NCBI GenBank assembly: GCA_039934475.1
Contig: JBDTMC010000197.1
Location: forward strand, 1 to 13,068
Origin: JBDTMC01 sp039934475
GTDB lineage: Bacteria; Acidobacteriota; Terriglobia; Bryobacterales; Bryobacteraceae
Reading direction: 5' to 3'
Length of the DNA stretch: 13,068 nt
The translations under genes and the position numbers were made by a program. The notes under the pieces are model-generated. The model was not told the origin of the DNA, did no database searches, and worked only from the letters and a program-made list of their open reading frames with translations. Positions within the stretch are counted from its first letter, which is position 1. Each line of letters begins with the position of its first letter. Positions 1-6,919 of the stretch are shown here, piece after piece.

Positions 1-1029
1 CGGCGGGAGATTCATCTTCTCCCCGCGTACGATCTGCAGCACCTGCACACCGTCCCGCAAGGTGCGCGTCACCAGGTCGCCCAGCCACTGGTGCGCCATC
101 TCATGCGCCATCAGGCCTTCCAGATCCTCCCGCCGCGCCGGCTCCTGCTCTCGTCCTACCAGCAGCAGCCGCCCCAGGTATTGGATCAACCCGGCATTCT
201 CTACCCCGCCAAACGCGCCTTCCAGCAGCGCCAGGTGATCCAGCTTCGGATACGGATGCGCCATCCCCGTATACTCTTCCAGCCGCGGCAGCACCGTCCG
301 CGCGATCTCCCCCGCCAGGCGCCCTTCGTCCGCCCGGCCCTTCGGAGCCGCCACCCTCATCGGAGTCCGGTTCCGTCCCGCCGATCCCGCATCCAGTAAA
401 TCGAACGGACCCACCGCAAACGCCACAATCTCCGCCGGCAGAGCCAGCGTCTCCGCAAACACAAACGACTTCATGCCACCCGCTTCCGCCGTCTCCCGCA
501 CCAGCGGAGCATTCGCCAACGCCGTATCCCCCTCCGGAACGGTCACCGTCAGCTTCCACGGAGTCTTCACATCCGGCTGATCGAAGCAGGGAAACACCCG
601 CCGCGCATCGATAGCGGTGAAGGTTGTATACACATACCAATCCCCATCGGCCGACTTCCGCCGGAACGCCCCCGCATTGAAGTCTTCCCGAACCTTCCCC
701 CGGTACCGGATCTTCACCCGGCTCCGCCCCCGAGCCGCCGGCTGCGCCAGCGTGAGCCCAATAAACTCATTCCCCTCCGTCTGCGTCTTAGCCGCCCGCC
801 CCCCGACGCTTGCTTCCAGAACTTCCAAATCCGTGCCATTCAACCACAGCGTAGTAGTCCCCCGCCGCAGCGAAACATCAATCGCGATAGTCCCCTCAAA
901 CACCGCCTCCGCAGGCCGAACGGTCAAGCTCGCCTCATACCGCAGCGCCCGCGCATCCCCCGGCAGCCGCACCACCGACACCGGCGCCGCCATCAAACCA
1001 ACCACAATCAAAAAAGGGGTCAGACGCAT
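1..1029 (-). CDS. M1-family metallopeptidase (aminopeptidase N-like), N-terminal part, runs off left edge
   Basis: The minus frame from ATG at 1029 stays open for 343 codons to base 1. The N-terminus (MRLTPFLIVVGLMAAPVSV) looks like a signal peptide, so the enzyme is probably exported. The beta-rich N-terminal domain includes DARRVFPCFDQPDVK, a typical M1 sequence. GGVENAG (residues 274-280) corresponds to the M1 exopeptidase GAMEN loop, and HEMAH (309-313, bases 91-105) is the HExxH zinc motif with E310 as catalytic base. These support a zinc aminopeptidase acting on peptide N-termini. Oddity: M1 enzymes place the third zinc ligand (Glu of WLNEG) 19 residues after the second His. Here that position is Q332, and the last ~20 visible residues do not resemble M1. 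The gene may be broken, rearranged or mis-assembled at its end. A weak GGAG lies about 11 nt before the start. The start codon is inside a repeat copy; an alternative in-frame ATG is at 993. Confidence 0.85.
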   Translation of the reverse strand, partial: MRLTPFLIVVGLMAAPVSVVRLPGDARALRYEASLTVRPAEAVFEGTIAIDVSLRRGTTTLWLNGTDLEVLEASVGGRAAKTQTEGNEFIGLTLAQPAARGRSRVKIRYRGKVREDFNAGAFRRKSADGDWYVYTTFTAIDARRVFPCFDQPDVKTPWKLTVTVPEGDTALANAPLVRETAEAGGMKSFVFAETLALPAEIVAFAVGPFDLLDAGSAGRNRTPMRVAAPKGRADEGRLAGEIARTVLPRLEEYTGMAHPYPKLDHLALLEGAFGGVENAGLIQYLGRLLLVGREQEPARREDLEGLMAHEMAHQWLGDLVTRTLRDGVQVLQIVRGEKMNLPP

Positions 1030-1036
1030 TTATTTT
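1011..1036 (+). repeat. Short interspersed repeat, copy 1 (GGGGTCAGACGCATTTAT core)
   Basis: An A-run followed by GGGGTCAGACGCATTTAT and a T-run. The same core recurs at 6808-6831 and, slightly shorter, at 6874-6894. All copies have the same orientation. Read on the minus strand, this copy supplies the start codon and first codons (MRLTP) of the M1 peptidase gene. The GTCAGAC centre is a minimal inverted repeat, which recalls REP-like elements mobilised by REP-associated tyrosine transposases. That link is inference; no transposase is present in the window. Confidence 0.75.
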
Positions 1037-1151
1037 TCAACTCCGCCAATCCTAACCCCCGATAGCGGACCGTGTTAGTCGGCAAGAGCGCAGCATCGCA
1101 AAGCAAATGCCCATGTGTCAAGCTGCAGGTGCGATGATGGACAGGACCGCC

Positions 1152-1156
1152 GGAGG
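1152..1156 (+). promoter_or_regulatory. Ribosome binding site that decides the start of the MBL-fold gene
   Basis: GGAGG ends 7 nt before ATG 1164. The upstream in-frame ATG codons at 1107, 1134 and 1137 have no comparable Shine-Dalgarno sequence, so 1164 is the preferred start. Confidence 0.6.
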
Positions 1157-1163
1157 CGAAAGC

Positions 1164-1907
1164 ATGATCACAAACAAAGACACAGGCACCCGTGTGGATG
1201 AAGTGGGAGCGGGAATCTATCGCATCTGTACGCCGCTCGACGTGATTCCCGGCGGCTTCACCTTCAATTCATACCTCATCGCCGACGACGAACCCCTGCT
1301 GTTCCACACCGGGTACCGCCAGTTATCCCCGATTACATTGGAAGCCATCGGAAAAGTGTTGCCGGTAGAAACGCTTCGCTGGATCGGTGGATCGCACTTT
1401 GAAGGCGACGAGTTTGGCGCGCTCAATGACTTGCTCGCCAGCGCACCCCACGCCACACCGTTCGGCTCGGAAATCGGTGTCTTGACCTCCATCAATGACT
1501 TTGCCGCCCGCCCTGCCCGCGCGTTAGCGGATGGTGAGGAATTCTCGATAGGCACCCGCCGCCTGAAGTGGCTCTACACGCCTCACGTGCCGCACGGCTG
1601 GGATTGCGGCATTCTCTTCGATCTCTCCACCCAAACACTGCTCTGTGGGGATCTCTTCACCCAGCCAGGCGCGAACATGCCGCCGGTGACCGAGTCGGAA
1701 GTGCTTAGCGCCAGCGAAGGCATGCGTGGAATGATGGACTACTACGCCCACGCGACTAGCACGTCCGCCACATTTGAGCGCCTGGCGGATCTCCAACCCT
1801 CGCTGCTCGCCTGCCAACACGGCAGCGCCTATCGCGGTGACGGTGCCGCGTTACTTCGCGCCCTGGCCGCCTCGCTGGAAACGGCCGCCGGCAAGCTGCC
1901 CTCGTGA
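1164..1907 (+). CDS. Stand-alone MBL-fold protein with flavodiiron-like metal ligands (putative oxygen-binding diiron protein)
   Basis: This 247-residue protein has the metallo-beta-lactamase fold and no flavodoxin or rubredoxin domain. The ligand pattern is SHFEGDE (H78, E80, D82), then VPHGWDCG (H144), CGDLF (D163) and CQHG (H219). An H-x-E-x-D motif, with Glu where hydrolytic MBLs have His, marks the flavodiiron/ODP branch, whose di-iron site binds or reduces O2 or NO. The 66- and 19-residue spacings to H144 and D163 are close to those of flavodiiron proteins. A role in oxygen sensing or reduction is therefore more likely than hydrolysis, but this is inferred. Residue 83 is Glu where many homologues have His. 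There is no signal peptide, so it is probably cytoplasmic. It is divergent from the M1 gene and convergent with the toxin-antitoxin pair. Translation could instead begin at ATG 1107, adding 19 residues. Confidence 0.8.
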   Translation: MITNKDTGTRVDEVGAGIYRICTPLDVIPGGFTFNSYLIADDEPLLFHTGYRQLSPITLEAIGKVLPVETLRWIGGSHFEGDEFGALNDLLASAPHATPFGSEIGVLTSINDFAARPARALADGEEFSIGTRRLKWLYTPHVPHGWDCGILFDLSTQTLLCGDLFTQPGANMPPVTESEVLSASEGMRGMMDYYAHATSTSATFERLADLQPSLLACQHGSAYRGDGAALLRALAASLETAAGKLPS

Positions 1908-1945
1908 CGCAGAGCCGCCACCGCGCAACTAGCGAGATCATCCGT

Positions 1946-2194
1946 TCATTTGATTTCGTCGCCCGGCAAAGGCGCGTTGCCCCGGCCCGCCCTTCTGAGG
2001 ATCTGCTTCGCCCGGCGTACGTCCCCGCGCTCCGCTCGCTCCCGGAAGTAGTCTTCCGTGCGTAACGCCGACAGCTTCTCCGCCACCGCAACGTTGATGA
2101 ACTGATTCAGTGCAACCCCTTCGGAGGCCGACACGCGCTTGGCCTCTTCCAAGAGCGAGTTCTGCAACCGCAAGGCTACGTTATTCTTTCTCAT
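1946..2194 (-). CDS. Ribbon-helix-helix (HicB/CopG-like) antitoxin
   Basis: An 82-residue protein. The N-terminal part (NNVALRLQNSLLEEAKRVSA, then SEGVALNQFINVAVAEKL) has the beta-strand plus two-helix pattern of ribbon-helix-helix antitoxins, which dimerise to bind operator DNA. The charged C-terminal tail (about residues 46-82) would be the usual toxin-neutralising segment. ATG 2194 is preceded by AAGGAG with a 10-nt spacer. The gene overlaps the 3' end of the PIN toxin gene by 14 nt, so the two are probably translationally coupled. Autorepression of the pair is expected from the family but was not seen directly. Confidence 0.8.
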   Translation of the reverse strand: MRKNNVALRLQNSLLEEAKRVSASEGVALNQFINVAVAEKLSALRTEDYFRERAERGDVRRAKQILRRAGRGNAPLPGDEIK

Positions 2195-2615
2195 CGCGTC
2201 TGTACTCCTTCAATGCATCCGCCGGCCGCATCACCCGAATTCCAAACCCACGCGCGGCCACCGCAAGATGGCGAATGTTAAACGTTACCAGGCTGTCCGC
2301 GCCGCCGTTCACTGCCGTCTCCAAAACCATCTCGTCTGCCGGATCGCTCAGCTTAGGCCGCCAAAGAAAGCGCAGGCGCACGGGCGTGATCGCCCCAGCT
2401 ATACCGTCAAGGATTTCATTTACGTCTGCTGCCGTTAGGCCGCTCGCGGTCAGATGCTCGGGGCGAGTCAACACCGCTTGATACTCCACCATCAAAGGCA
2501 CCGACACAAGCAATTCGATCTTCCGATCGAGAGCCAATGCCACAAGCTGCCGGGAGGCACCTTTGTCACTCCGCAGGGCCGCCACCAGCACATCTGTGTC
2601 TAGGACCAGCCGCAC
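2181..2615 (-). CDS. PIN-domain toxin (putative ribonuclease of a type II toxin-antitoxin pair)
   Basis: With the GTG start at 2615 the protein is 144 residues, typical for the PIN toxin family. The acidic metal-binding residues are visible: LVLDTDVLVAAL near the N-terminus (D6, D8), E44 in PLMVEYQAVL, D94 in LSDPADEMVLETA, and the TFNIRHL motif (T111, N113). PIN domains are Mg-dependent RNases. GGAG lies 5 nt upstream of the GTG. The open frame continues upstream to 2744, but that part (SVPLSAVVLVGLLLKRG) reads as a symporter transmembrane segment, not PIN sequence. It is treated as an accidental fusion with a neighbouring relic. The toxin gene precedes the antitoxin gene, the reverse of the commonest type II order. 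Confidence 0.82.
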   Translation of the reverse strand: MRLVLDTDVLVAALRSDKGASRQLVALALDRKIELLVSVPLMVEYQAVLTRPEHLTASGLTAADVNEILDGIAGAITPVRLRFLWRPKLSDPADEMVLETAVNGGADSLVTFNIRHLAVAARGFGIRVMRPADALKEYRRDEKE

Positions 2616-2673
2616 CGAATCTCCAAACTGGATAATATCACATGCAATATCTTCGTTGGGTTGCGCTTTGCCC

Positions 2674-2765
2674 TCCACTCCACCCAATCGCCCCCGGCCG
2701 ATTCCCCGCTTCAACAACAAACCGACTAGAACCACCGCCGACAAAGGAACCGAGCACCCAATGGG
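2674..2765 (-). pseudogene. Decayed fragment of a sodium:solute symporter gene
   Basis: The minus strand reads SVPLSAVVLVGLLLKRG and then frameshifts. It matches SVPLSAVIFIGLLWKRG in the intact symporter encoded at 2938-4500, and SVPLSAV is identical. The DNA aligns with 3231-3312 at roughly 80% by eye, with a few single-base indels and one stretch of 17 identical bases. It is too short to be functional. It is either a partial duplication of the neighbouring gene or the remnant of a lost paralogue. It ends just before the start of the PIN toxin gene, which might mark a recombination junction. Confidence 0.65.
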
Positions 2766-2937
2766 ATAGGCGGACGATTTGGAGGAGAGACTTGGCGCTC
2801 GATTGGATCGCGCCCCTAGTCTAGCGGTGGTTTGTCAATGCCACAAAGGCTGGTGAAAAAGTTCCACCAATTTTCAAATCCACAGGGAAGTTATCCGACG
2901 TTCTCAACCCAGGCGCGCCCTCGCCAACCTGCCCGCC
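2766..2937. other. Intergenic stretch without a recognisable gene
   Basis: This lies between the symporter relic and the 3' end of the intact symporter gene. Short open frames here show no family resemblance and no ribosome binding sites. No hairpin followed by a T-run was found downstream of the symporter stop codon. Confidence 0.5.
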
Positions 2938-4500
2938 TCACCGGAACCACCACCACAGCACAACCGTACACACAAACAACACCCCCGCCCAAATCCGGTA
3001 ATCACTCACCCCGCTAGTCCGATCCAAAGAAGCAACCGCGACATCGCCCGCCATGATCCCCTTATAAACCGGCTTCGTCATCAAACTCACCGCCACCATC
3101 ACCGCCCCCGCAAACAACCACACCAACAACGTTCGGTGCAAAAACGAATGCAAGTACGGATGCGTCAACCCGGGCAATCCCCACCGCAGTGTCTGGTCCA
3201 GAAATAGGATCATCCCCAAGCCGAACCCCGCCACTCCGCCCGCAATCGCCCCCGCCGTATTCCCCCGCTTCCACAGCAACCCGATGAAAATCACCGCCGA
3301 CAAAGGAACCGATAAGTAAGCCGAGATCAACTGCAGATAGTTCCAGATCGTCACCGACAACCCCACCAACGGAGCCGCCAGCACGCCCAGCACCGCCATC
3401 AACACCGTCACCCGCCGCCCAATCGACACCTGTCGCTCTTGCGATAACCCAGGCCGGTACCGCATCACAAAATCTCGCACCACCAAAGTCGCGCTGGCGT
3501 TATAGCAAGCGCTCATCGACGACATCAAAATCGCGATCAACCCCGCCAGCACCAGCCCGCGAAGTCCCACCGGCAACAAATCCCCCACCAGTCGCGGATA
3601 CGCCATATCCGCCCGCGGAAGATTCGGATACAACACACGAGCAATCACCCCCGGCAGCACCAGAATAAACGGGATCAGCAACTTGAGGAACCCAGCGAAA
3701 ATCGCGCCCTTCTGGCCATGGGACACTGATCGCGCGCCCAACACCCGCTGCACGTTCGTCTGGTCCATGCACCAATAAAACATTCCCGACATCACATTCG
3801 CGATCAGAAACCCCGTGATCGGTAGCTCCGAATCCAGCGGCTTCACCATCTGAATCCAAGCTGGATCCACCTTCGCCGTCAGCCCCTGCCATCCGCCAAC
3901 AGCCGCTAACCCCGCAATTGTCAGAATGATGCTGCTGATAATCAGCCACGTCCCCTGCACCATGTCCGCATAAACCACCGCCCTCAGCCCGCCTTTCATC
4001 GTGTAAATCGCCGTGAACGCCGACAGCCCGATCATCACCGCCAGCTGGTTCCACCCAAACAGCATCACGAACAGGAGCGACCCCGCCCACAAATCAATCG
4101 CGTTCTTCGTCAGAACGTTCATCACCAGCAGGTTCGCCGAAAGGAACGCCCGCAGACTCCATCCGAACCGCCGCTCCAGAAACTCCGGAATCGTGTAGAT
4201 CTTGCTTCGCAGATACAACGGCGCAAAAAACGAAGCCAAGATCATCAGGCACCACGCGGCCACCCATTCGTACCCGCCCGCCACCAGGCCCACGCGGTAT
4301 CCATCGCCCGCCATCCCCACTACATGCTCCGCCGAAATGTTCGAAGCCAGCAGCGACATCCCAATGAAGGGCCAGCGCAGGTCTCGCCCTGCCAGAAAAT
4401 ACTCCGCGTCGGTTTGCTTCTTGCCGGCCGCCCGCAAAACGGCGCCCACCACCAACAGCAGGCTGACCAGGATGATGATCGAATCCAGTACCCCCAACAC
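2938..4500 (-). CDS. Sodium:solute symporter, SGLT-like (SSS family)
   Basis: About 520 residues with some 13-14 hydrophobic segments, typical for this family of sodium-coupled importers in the inner membrane. AGRDLRWPFIGMSLLASNIS followed by AEHVVGMAG is the TM1 signature shared with the sugar transporters vSGLT and SGLT1. MFYWCMDQTNVQRVLGA matches the segment forming the sugar gate, and MSSMSACYNASATL matches the helix carrying Na2-site serines. A sugar substrate is therefore likely. The GTG at 4500 begins one base after the stop codon of the DUF6259-like gene, and GAGG lies 9 nt upstream. A TTG at 4515 would give a 14-nt overlap instead. The tight junction indicates co-transcription, so the transporter probably imports the product of that enzyme. 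Confidence 0.88.
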   Translation of the reverse strand: MLGVLDSIIILVSLLLVVGAVLRAAGKKQTDAEYFLAGRDLRWPFIGMSLLASNISAEHVVGMAGDGYRVGLVAGGYEWVAAWCLMILASFFAPLYLRSKIYTIPEFLERRFGWSLRAFLSANLLVMNVLTKNAIDLWAGSLLFVMLFGWNQLAVMIGLSAFTAIYTMKGGLRAVVYADMVQGTWLIISSIILTIAGLAAVGGWQGLTAKVDPAWIQMVKPLDSELPITGFLIANVMSGMFYWCMDQTNVQRVLGARSVSHGQKGAIFAGFLKLLIPFILVLPGVIARVLYPNLPRADMAYPRLVGDLLPVGLRGLVLAGLIAILMSSMSACYNASATLVVRDFVMRYRPGLSQERQVSIGRRVTVLMAVLGVLAAPLVGLSVTIWNYLQLISAYLSVPLSAVIFIGLLWKRGNTAGAIAGGVAGFGLGMILFLDQTLRWGLPGLTHPYLHSFLHRTLLVWLFAGAVMVAVSLMTKPVYKGIMAGDVAVASLDRTSGVSDYRIWAGVLFVCTVVLWWWFR

Positions 4501-4501
4501 G

Positions 4502-6775
4502 CTACACGCCCTCAACCATCGCGCAGCTATGCGCCGGAAGCACGAAGCGCGTGCCCCGCTTCACATCGCTGCTTGACACGGTCTCTGTAGCCACATGGGC
4601 GCGAGCCCGGCTGTCCAACCTCGAATCTGTGATCGTCACCGGCTGCGGTTCGCCGGTCCAGTTGGCAAGCGCCACGCCGAACTTCCCCTCCGGGCTCTTC
4701 CAAGCGGCATGGAACACTGCCGCAATGGCGTTCTCGCGATCCGCCGCCTTCCACTCCACGGTCCGAATGCCGCTCACTGCCGGCGGCTTCTGCATCCGGC
4801 CGAAAGCCAGGTACTGCTTCGCTGCGCCACGCCGCAGCGCGGTGGCCGCCCTGATCATCGCCAGTGAGTCATCGTTATTCCCCACCGCCGGACGCCACGG
4901 AGCCCAGTTGATGGAATCGCGATTCATCAGCAATCCGTCGCCCGTCAACACGCCCCCGCAAATCTGCCCTAACACGAAGTTGTAGGCGCTCTGTGTCACC
5001 AGATGATACGGTTCCGGACCGAAGCCAAACCCTCCCTGCATCAACAGAAACTCGTGATAGAGATAGTGGTACAACGGCACATACTCCGCCAGCGAGCTCT
5101 TATGTCCCGGCGGGCTCACCCTGCTATCGCAAAGAGAAAAATACGGCATGAAGAACTCGTTCGGCGGACACTCCACTGAAAACATAATCGTCCGCCCATT
5201 CGCACTCTTCCGCTCAGCATTGCGAGCCACTTCCTCCATCTCCGCCAAGTGCTTCTGCATCACCTCTGTCATCCATCGGCCCGGCATCGGTGCGTGGCCA
5301 TGTGCCGCGCCATAACAGGGAAATGTCGAACAACCCACGTTCTGATCCAGGAACTGAATCCAGTCCAGGCCCCAGCCCGTCAGCCGTTCCACATAACTCT
5401 TCGCCAACTCGCGAGTCTGTGCCGCCGCCAGGCAACCTGTATAGCTCTCGCGCCACGTAAGGTCCCACCGCTCCTGCCACAAATCTCCTTCAGCCGTGCG
5501 GCAGATGCTTTGCTCGCCGTGGTGGCTGCGCAAATACTCCTCGCCTCGATACCCGCTCCAGAACTGTGCCGTCACCCAGCGCGTGCCATTGGAATAGCTG
5601 CCCGTGCGCCACTGCCGTTGCCGCGCCAGCGTGGCGAACTCCGTCACGGACGCATCGCCTCCCACCGGAGGAAAACAATCCGGATACACCCACGGCCCGC
5701 CCTTTTCCCAAGCCATCAGCACCGGCACCAGCGGAGAATCCACCCGCGCCGCAATCTTCTCCAGCAACGGCACCAGCTTCGGGTAAGGAAGAAACGATTC
5801 CACCGGCGCCGACGGCCCATGGTCCAACTCCCCCTGCACCCGGATCATGATATGCGGAGGAGACTCCATCAGCCACGCCGGTACGTCCTTGCGAGAGTGC
5901 AGCGGAGTCCGCGCCCACGGCTGCCCTAGTGACCACGTGCGGTAGATCTCCGCCGCCTCATACCAGTCGCCCTCAAACGCCTGCAGCGTCACCGGGTATT
6001 CCAACTCCCGCGTCCCGTTTGCCGGCCAGTCGCCCACATGGGAAACACCCAGTCTCAGACCTGGATCGTGGGCCACAGGTTTGATCTGTTTCACCCGCCC
6101 CTCATGATCCCGGGTCATTAACAGCATTCCGGCGCGCTCATTGTAGTAAGCCAGAAGCTGAGCCGTCGTCATGCCCGGGTAATGCCAGGTGGCTTGTGTC
6201 TCCGGTCGGAACTGCCATGCCCGCGGACTGTCAGGCGTCAAGTCCTGTGGCTGCGGCGACTGCAACAATCGCCCCATCCAGAACGGCACTAGCAGCTTGT
6301 CGCTCCCCGCCTTTCCGCCTAACCCATACCGCACCACGACAAACGGAAACTGCACGTCGGCAATCGCCAGTCCGGCGTTGTTCGTAATCCGGATCAACCA
6401 ATAGCTCGCCGCATCTCCCGCCACCGTTTTCACGGTGACCGTGGCCTCCAATGCCAGCCCACCGATCTGTCGGTACGTCGCTTCCAGCCCACCGTCTTTG
6501 GCCGCCACGGAAACATCGCGAGCATCCGCCGAACTCAGTTGCTGAAACTCCCTCTTCTGATCGATGTACTGAATCACGAACGCGGGAAAGCTTTTCCCCG
6601 CCGGCAGGAACTCCTGATCCGGCAGGTTCGCCGCGCGAAAGGACTTCAGCCCGCCCGTCCGCGCATCGAACTCCATCCGATGATTCTGGTTCGAAACCGT
6701 CAACCCAGAACCACCTTGAAACCAAGCCGCCAGCCGCGAACCAATCACACTCCGAAGAAACGTAGACCGGGTCAT
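4502..6775 (-). CDS. DUF6259-like putative glycoside hydrolase
   Basis: A 757-residue protein resembling the DUF6259 family of uncharacterised, probably carbohydrate-active proteins. It reads as three parts: an N-terminal beta-sandwich-like region (about 25-290), a TIM-barrel-like central region (about 300-650) and a C-terminal beta domain (about 665-757). In the barrel, GLDWIQFLDQN places an acidic residue (D477) at a strand end, and IMFSVECPPNEFF places E535 at a later one. They are plausible nucleophile and acid/base, but this is inference. The first 20 residues (MTRSTFLRSVIGSRLAAWFQ) are basic then mildly hydrophobic, so export is possible but unproven. No clear Shine-Dalgarno precedes ATG 6775. 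A 17-codon reading frame beginning in a repeat ends with an ATGA overlap on this start. The enzyme is followed immediately by a sugar symporter. Substrate unknown. Confidence 0.78.
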   Translation of the reverse strand: MTRSTFLRSVIGSRLAAWFQGGSGLTVSNQNHRMEFDARTGGLKSFRAANLPDQEFLPAGKSFPAFVIQYIDQKREFQQLSSADARDVSVAAKDGGLEATYRQIGGLALEATVTVKTVAGDAASYWLIRITNNAGLAIADVQFPFVVVRYGLGGKAGSDKLLVPFWMGRLLQSPQPQDLTPDSPRAWQFRPETQATWHYPGMTTAQLLAYYNERAGMLLMTRDHEGRVKQIKPVAHDPGLRLGVSHVGDWPANGTRELEYPVTLQAFEGDWYEAAEIYRTWSLGQPWARTPLHSRKDVPAWLMESPPHIMIRVQGELDHGPSAPVESFLPYPKLVPLLEKIAARVDSPLVPVLMAWEKGGPWVYPDCFPPVGGDASVTEFATLARQRQWRTGSYSNGTRWVTAQFWSGYRGEEYLRSHHGEQSICRTAEGDLWQERWDLTWRESYTGCLAAAQTRELAKSYVERLTGWGLDWIQFLDQNVGCSTFPCYGAAHGHAPMPGRWMTEVMQKHLAEMEEVARNAERKSANGRTIMFSVECPPNEFFMPYFSLCDSRVSPPGHKSSLAEYVPLYHYLYHEFLLMQGGFGFGPEPYHLVTQSAYNFVLGQICGGVLTGDGLLMNRDSINWAPWRPAVGNNDDSLAMIRAATALRRGAAKQYLAFGRMQKPPAVSGIRTVEWKAADRENAIAAVFHAAWKSPEGKFGVALANWTGEPQPVTITDSRLDSRARAHVATETVSSSDVKRGTRFVLPAHSCAMVEGV

Positions 6776-6825
6776 AGCGCACTACAATATCCCAAAAAAC
6801 TATCCCCAAAAGGGGTCAGACGCAT
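6772..6825 (-). other. Possible 17-codon leader reading frame overlapping the DUF6259-like gene start
   Basis: The minus-strand ATG inside repeat copy 2 opens a frame that begins MRLTPF, the same first residues as the M1 peptidase. It ends in TGA, which overlaps ATG 6775 as ATGA. The main gene lacks a good ribosome binding site, so coupling is conceivable. The frame has no ribosome binding site of its own, and the overlap may be chance. Confidence 0.25.
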
Positions 6826-6831
6826 TTATTT
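6808..6831 (+). repeat. Short interspersed repeat, copy 2
   Basis: The same core as at 1011-1036 (AAAAGGGGTCAGACGCAT, then TTATTT), matching over all 24 bases. Just before it, CCCC and the repeat's GGGG flank AAAA (6804-6815), a small perfect inverted repeat. It lies 33 bp upstream of the DUF6259-like gene start, and its minus strand carries the ATG of the possible leader frame. Confidence 0.75.
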
Positions 6832-6843
6832 GCAAAAAGCTGC

Positions 6844-6863
6844 AAAAAGGCGTCAAACGCAAA
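6844..6863 (+). repeat. Degenerate copy of the interspersed repeat
   Basis: AAAAAGGCGTCAAACGCAAA resembles the core with about four substitutions. The adjacent TGCAAAAAG is also tandemly repeated at 6831-6839 and 6841-6849. It lies between two good copies of the same element, so decay of an older copy is plausible. Confidence 0.4.
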
Positions 6864-6873
6864 AAGAACACAG

Positions 6874-6894
6874 AAAGGGGTCAGACGCATTTAT
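6874..6894 (+). repeat. Short interspersed repeat, copy 3
   Basis: AAAGGGGTCAGACGCATTTA plus one T, identical to the other two copies up to the point where the T-run would continue. It lies 25 bp upstream of the small charged protein gene at 6920. Confidence 0.75.
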
Positions 6895-6919
6895 CGGTAC
6901 GATGGTAAAAGGAGGAGCG

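Noticed and set aside
1..78. A frameshift explanation for the missing WLNEG motif in the M1 peptidase
   Set aside because: The other two minus-strand frames of this stretch give no WL-x-EG sequence either.
101..640. A 179-codon minus frame in the left part of the window
   Set aside because: It lies out of frame within the M1 peptidase coding strand. The M1 frame carries clear motifs, and this one is Gly/Ala/Arg-rich without any.
5249..5929. A 226-codon plus frame opposite the DUF6259-like gene
   Set aside because: It is rich in His, Arg and Pro, as expected for the antisense of a GC-rich gene, and shows no family motifs.
6808..6894. A CRISPR array, because of repeated similar units
   Set aside because: There are only two good copies plus one degenerate copy, spacing is irregular, there are no uniform spacers and no cas genes, and the same unit occurs singly at 1011.
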